From Tilletia caries (lineage: Eukaryota; Basidiomycota; Exobasidiomycetes; Tilletiales; Tilletiaceae), in NCBI GenBank assembly GCA_032718865.1, contig JALUTQ010000039.1:1736001-1800000 (forward strand): a stretch of 64,000 nucleotides of DNA. Direction: 5' to 3'. Every line of letters starts with the position of its first letter. Within the stretch, counting starts at the first letter, position 1. The position numbers and the translations under genes are program-made. The notes below the pieces were generated by a model. The model was not told the DNA's origin. It did no database searches and saw only the letters and a program-made list of their open reading frames with translations. This document shows positions 63,812 to 64,000 of the stretch, piece after piece.

Positions 63812-64000
63812 CCGGTGTGAGTGTCAAACGACATTGATGACGGTATATCTACGGGCAAGGCGAAGAAGTCAACTCGATGGCACCTCGATTAAGTGCACCT
63901 CCTCCTCCGCCTTCCTCTTCGCCTCCTTCTCCGGCCTCATGGAAGCCTCGAAAGTCTAAATTATTTTCGTCTTCTTGAAGTTCGAAGCTGTCTATCAGCT
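63812..64000. other. Upstream region and possible gene start
   Basis: A plus-strand ATG at 63877 opens 33 codons (MAPRLSAPPPPPSSSPPSPA) to a TGA at 63978. It may be a first exon with an intron beyond the window. It is divergent from the minus-strand ORF ending 66 bp away, so a shared promoter is possible. Confidence 0.25.

Overview
The window looks like a transposon island from a basidiomycete fungus. Introns are short with GT..AG borders, coding regions are GC-rich, and the gag/pol, hAT, MULE, Harbinger and tyrosine-recombinase proteins are of fungal type. Pucciniomycotina is a guess only. I see no rRNA gene, no certain functional tRNA and almost no intact host gene. Nearly everything is a mobile element, an element nested in another, or a gene fragment broken by one. 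Many boundaries are firm because terminal repeats and target-site duplications (TSDs) can be read directly.

Layout. 1-5.3 kb: a kinase gene cut by the window edge, facing tail-to-tail a long hAT transposase gene with a spliced first exon. 5.3-10.9 kb: a DIRS/Ngaro-type tyrosine-recombinase retroelement on the minus strand (gag, RT-RNase H, recombinase) with 315-bp direct terminal repeats. 11-12.3 kb: a tRNA-like relic and microsatellites. 12.3-21.9 kb: one 9.6-kb composite LTR retrotransposon (TSD CTCCC), laid out LTR / non-autonomous module carrying a UTP10-like host fragment / a different LTR / gag-pol / LTR. In its Pol, RNase H appears split, with the second half placed after the integrase.

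22-31.3 kb: nested and rearranged DNA-transposon MITEs. LTR element C sits in LTR element D, which sits in a hAT MITE. Crossed TSDs show that about 6.6 kb was inverted by recombination between two hAT MITE copies. 33.2-40.0 kb: a tandem array of four LTRs and three internal regions with a single TSD (CATCC), whose middle LTRs have the structure expected from unequal crossover. 40-48 kb: a hAT MITE, a pogo-like transposase relic, and a Harbinger element with its Myb-like and transposase genes (both decayed) plus an internally deleted derivative. 48.7-51.2 kb: a decayed MULE. 51.6-53.4 kb: a DDE fragment fused to a charged tail, and a complete hAT MITE.

53.7-64 kb: the most gene-like part. It has a two-exon coiled-coil gene, several decayed or interrupted unknown genes, a pogo MITE, a Harbinger MITE, a hAT MITE sitting inside an exon, and a 1.3-kb foldback element. 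Autonomous and deletion-derivative partners occur side by side (Harbinger; gag-pol and gag-leader LTR elements). All four LTR families use the same primer-binding site and so probably the same class II tRNA primer.
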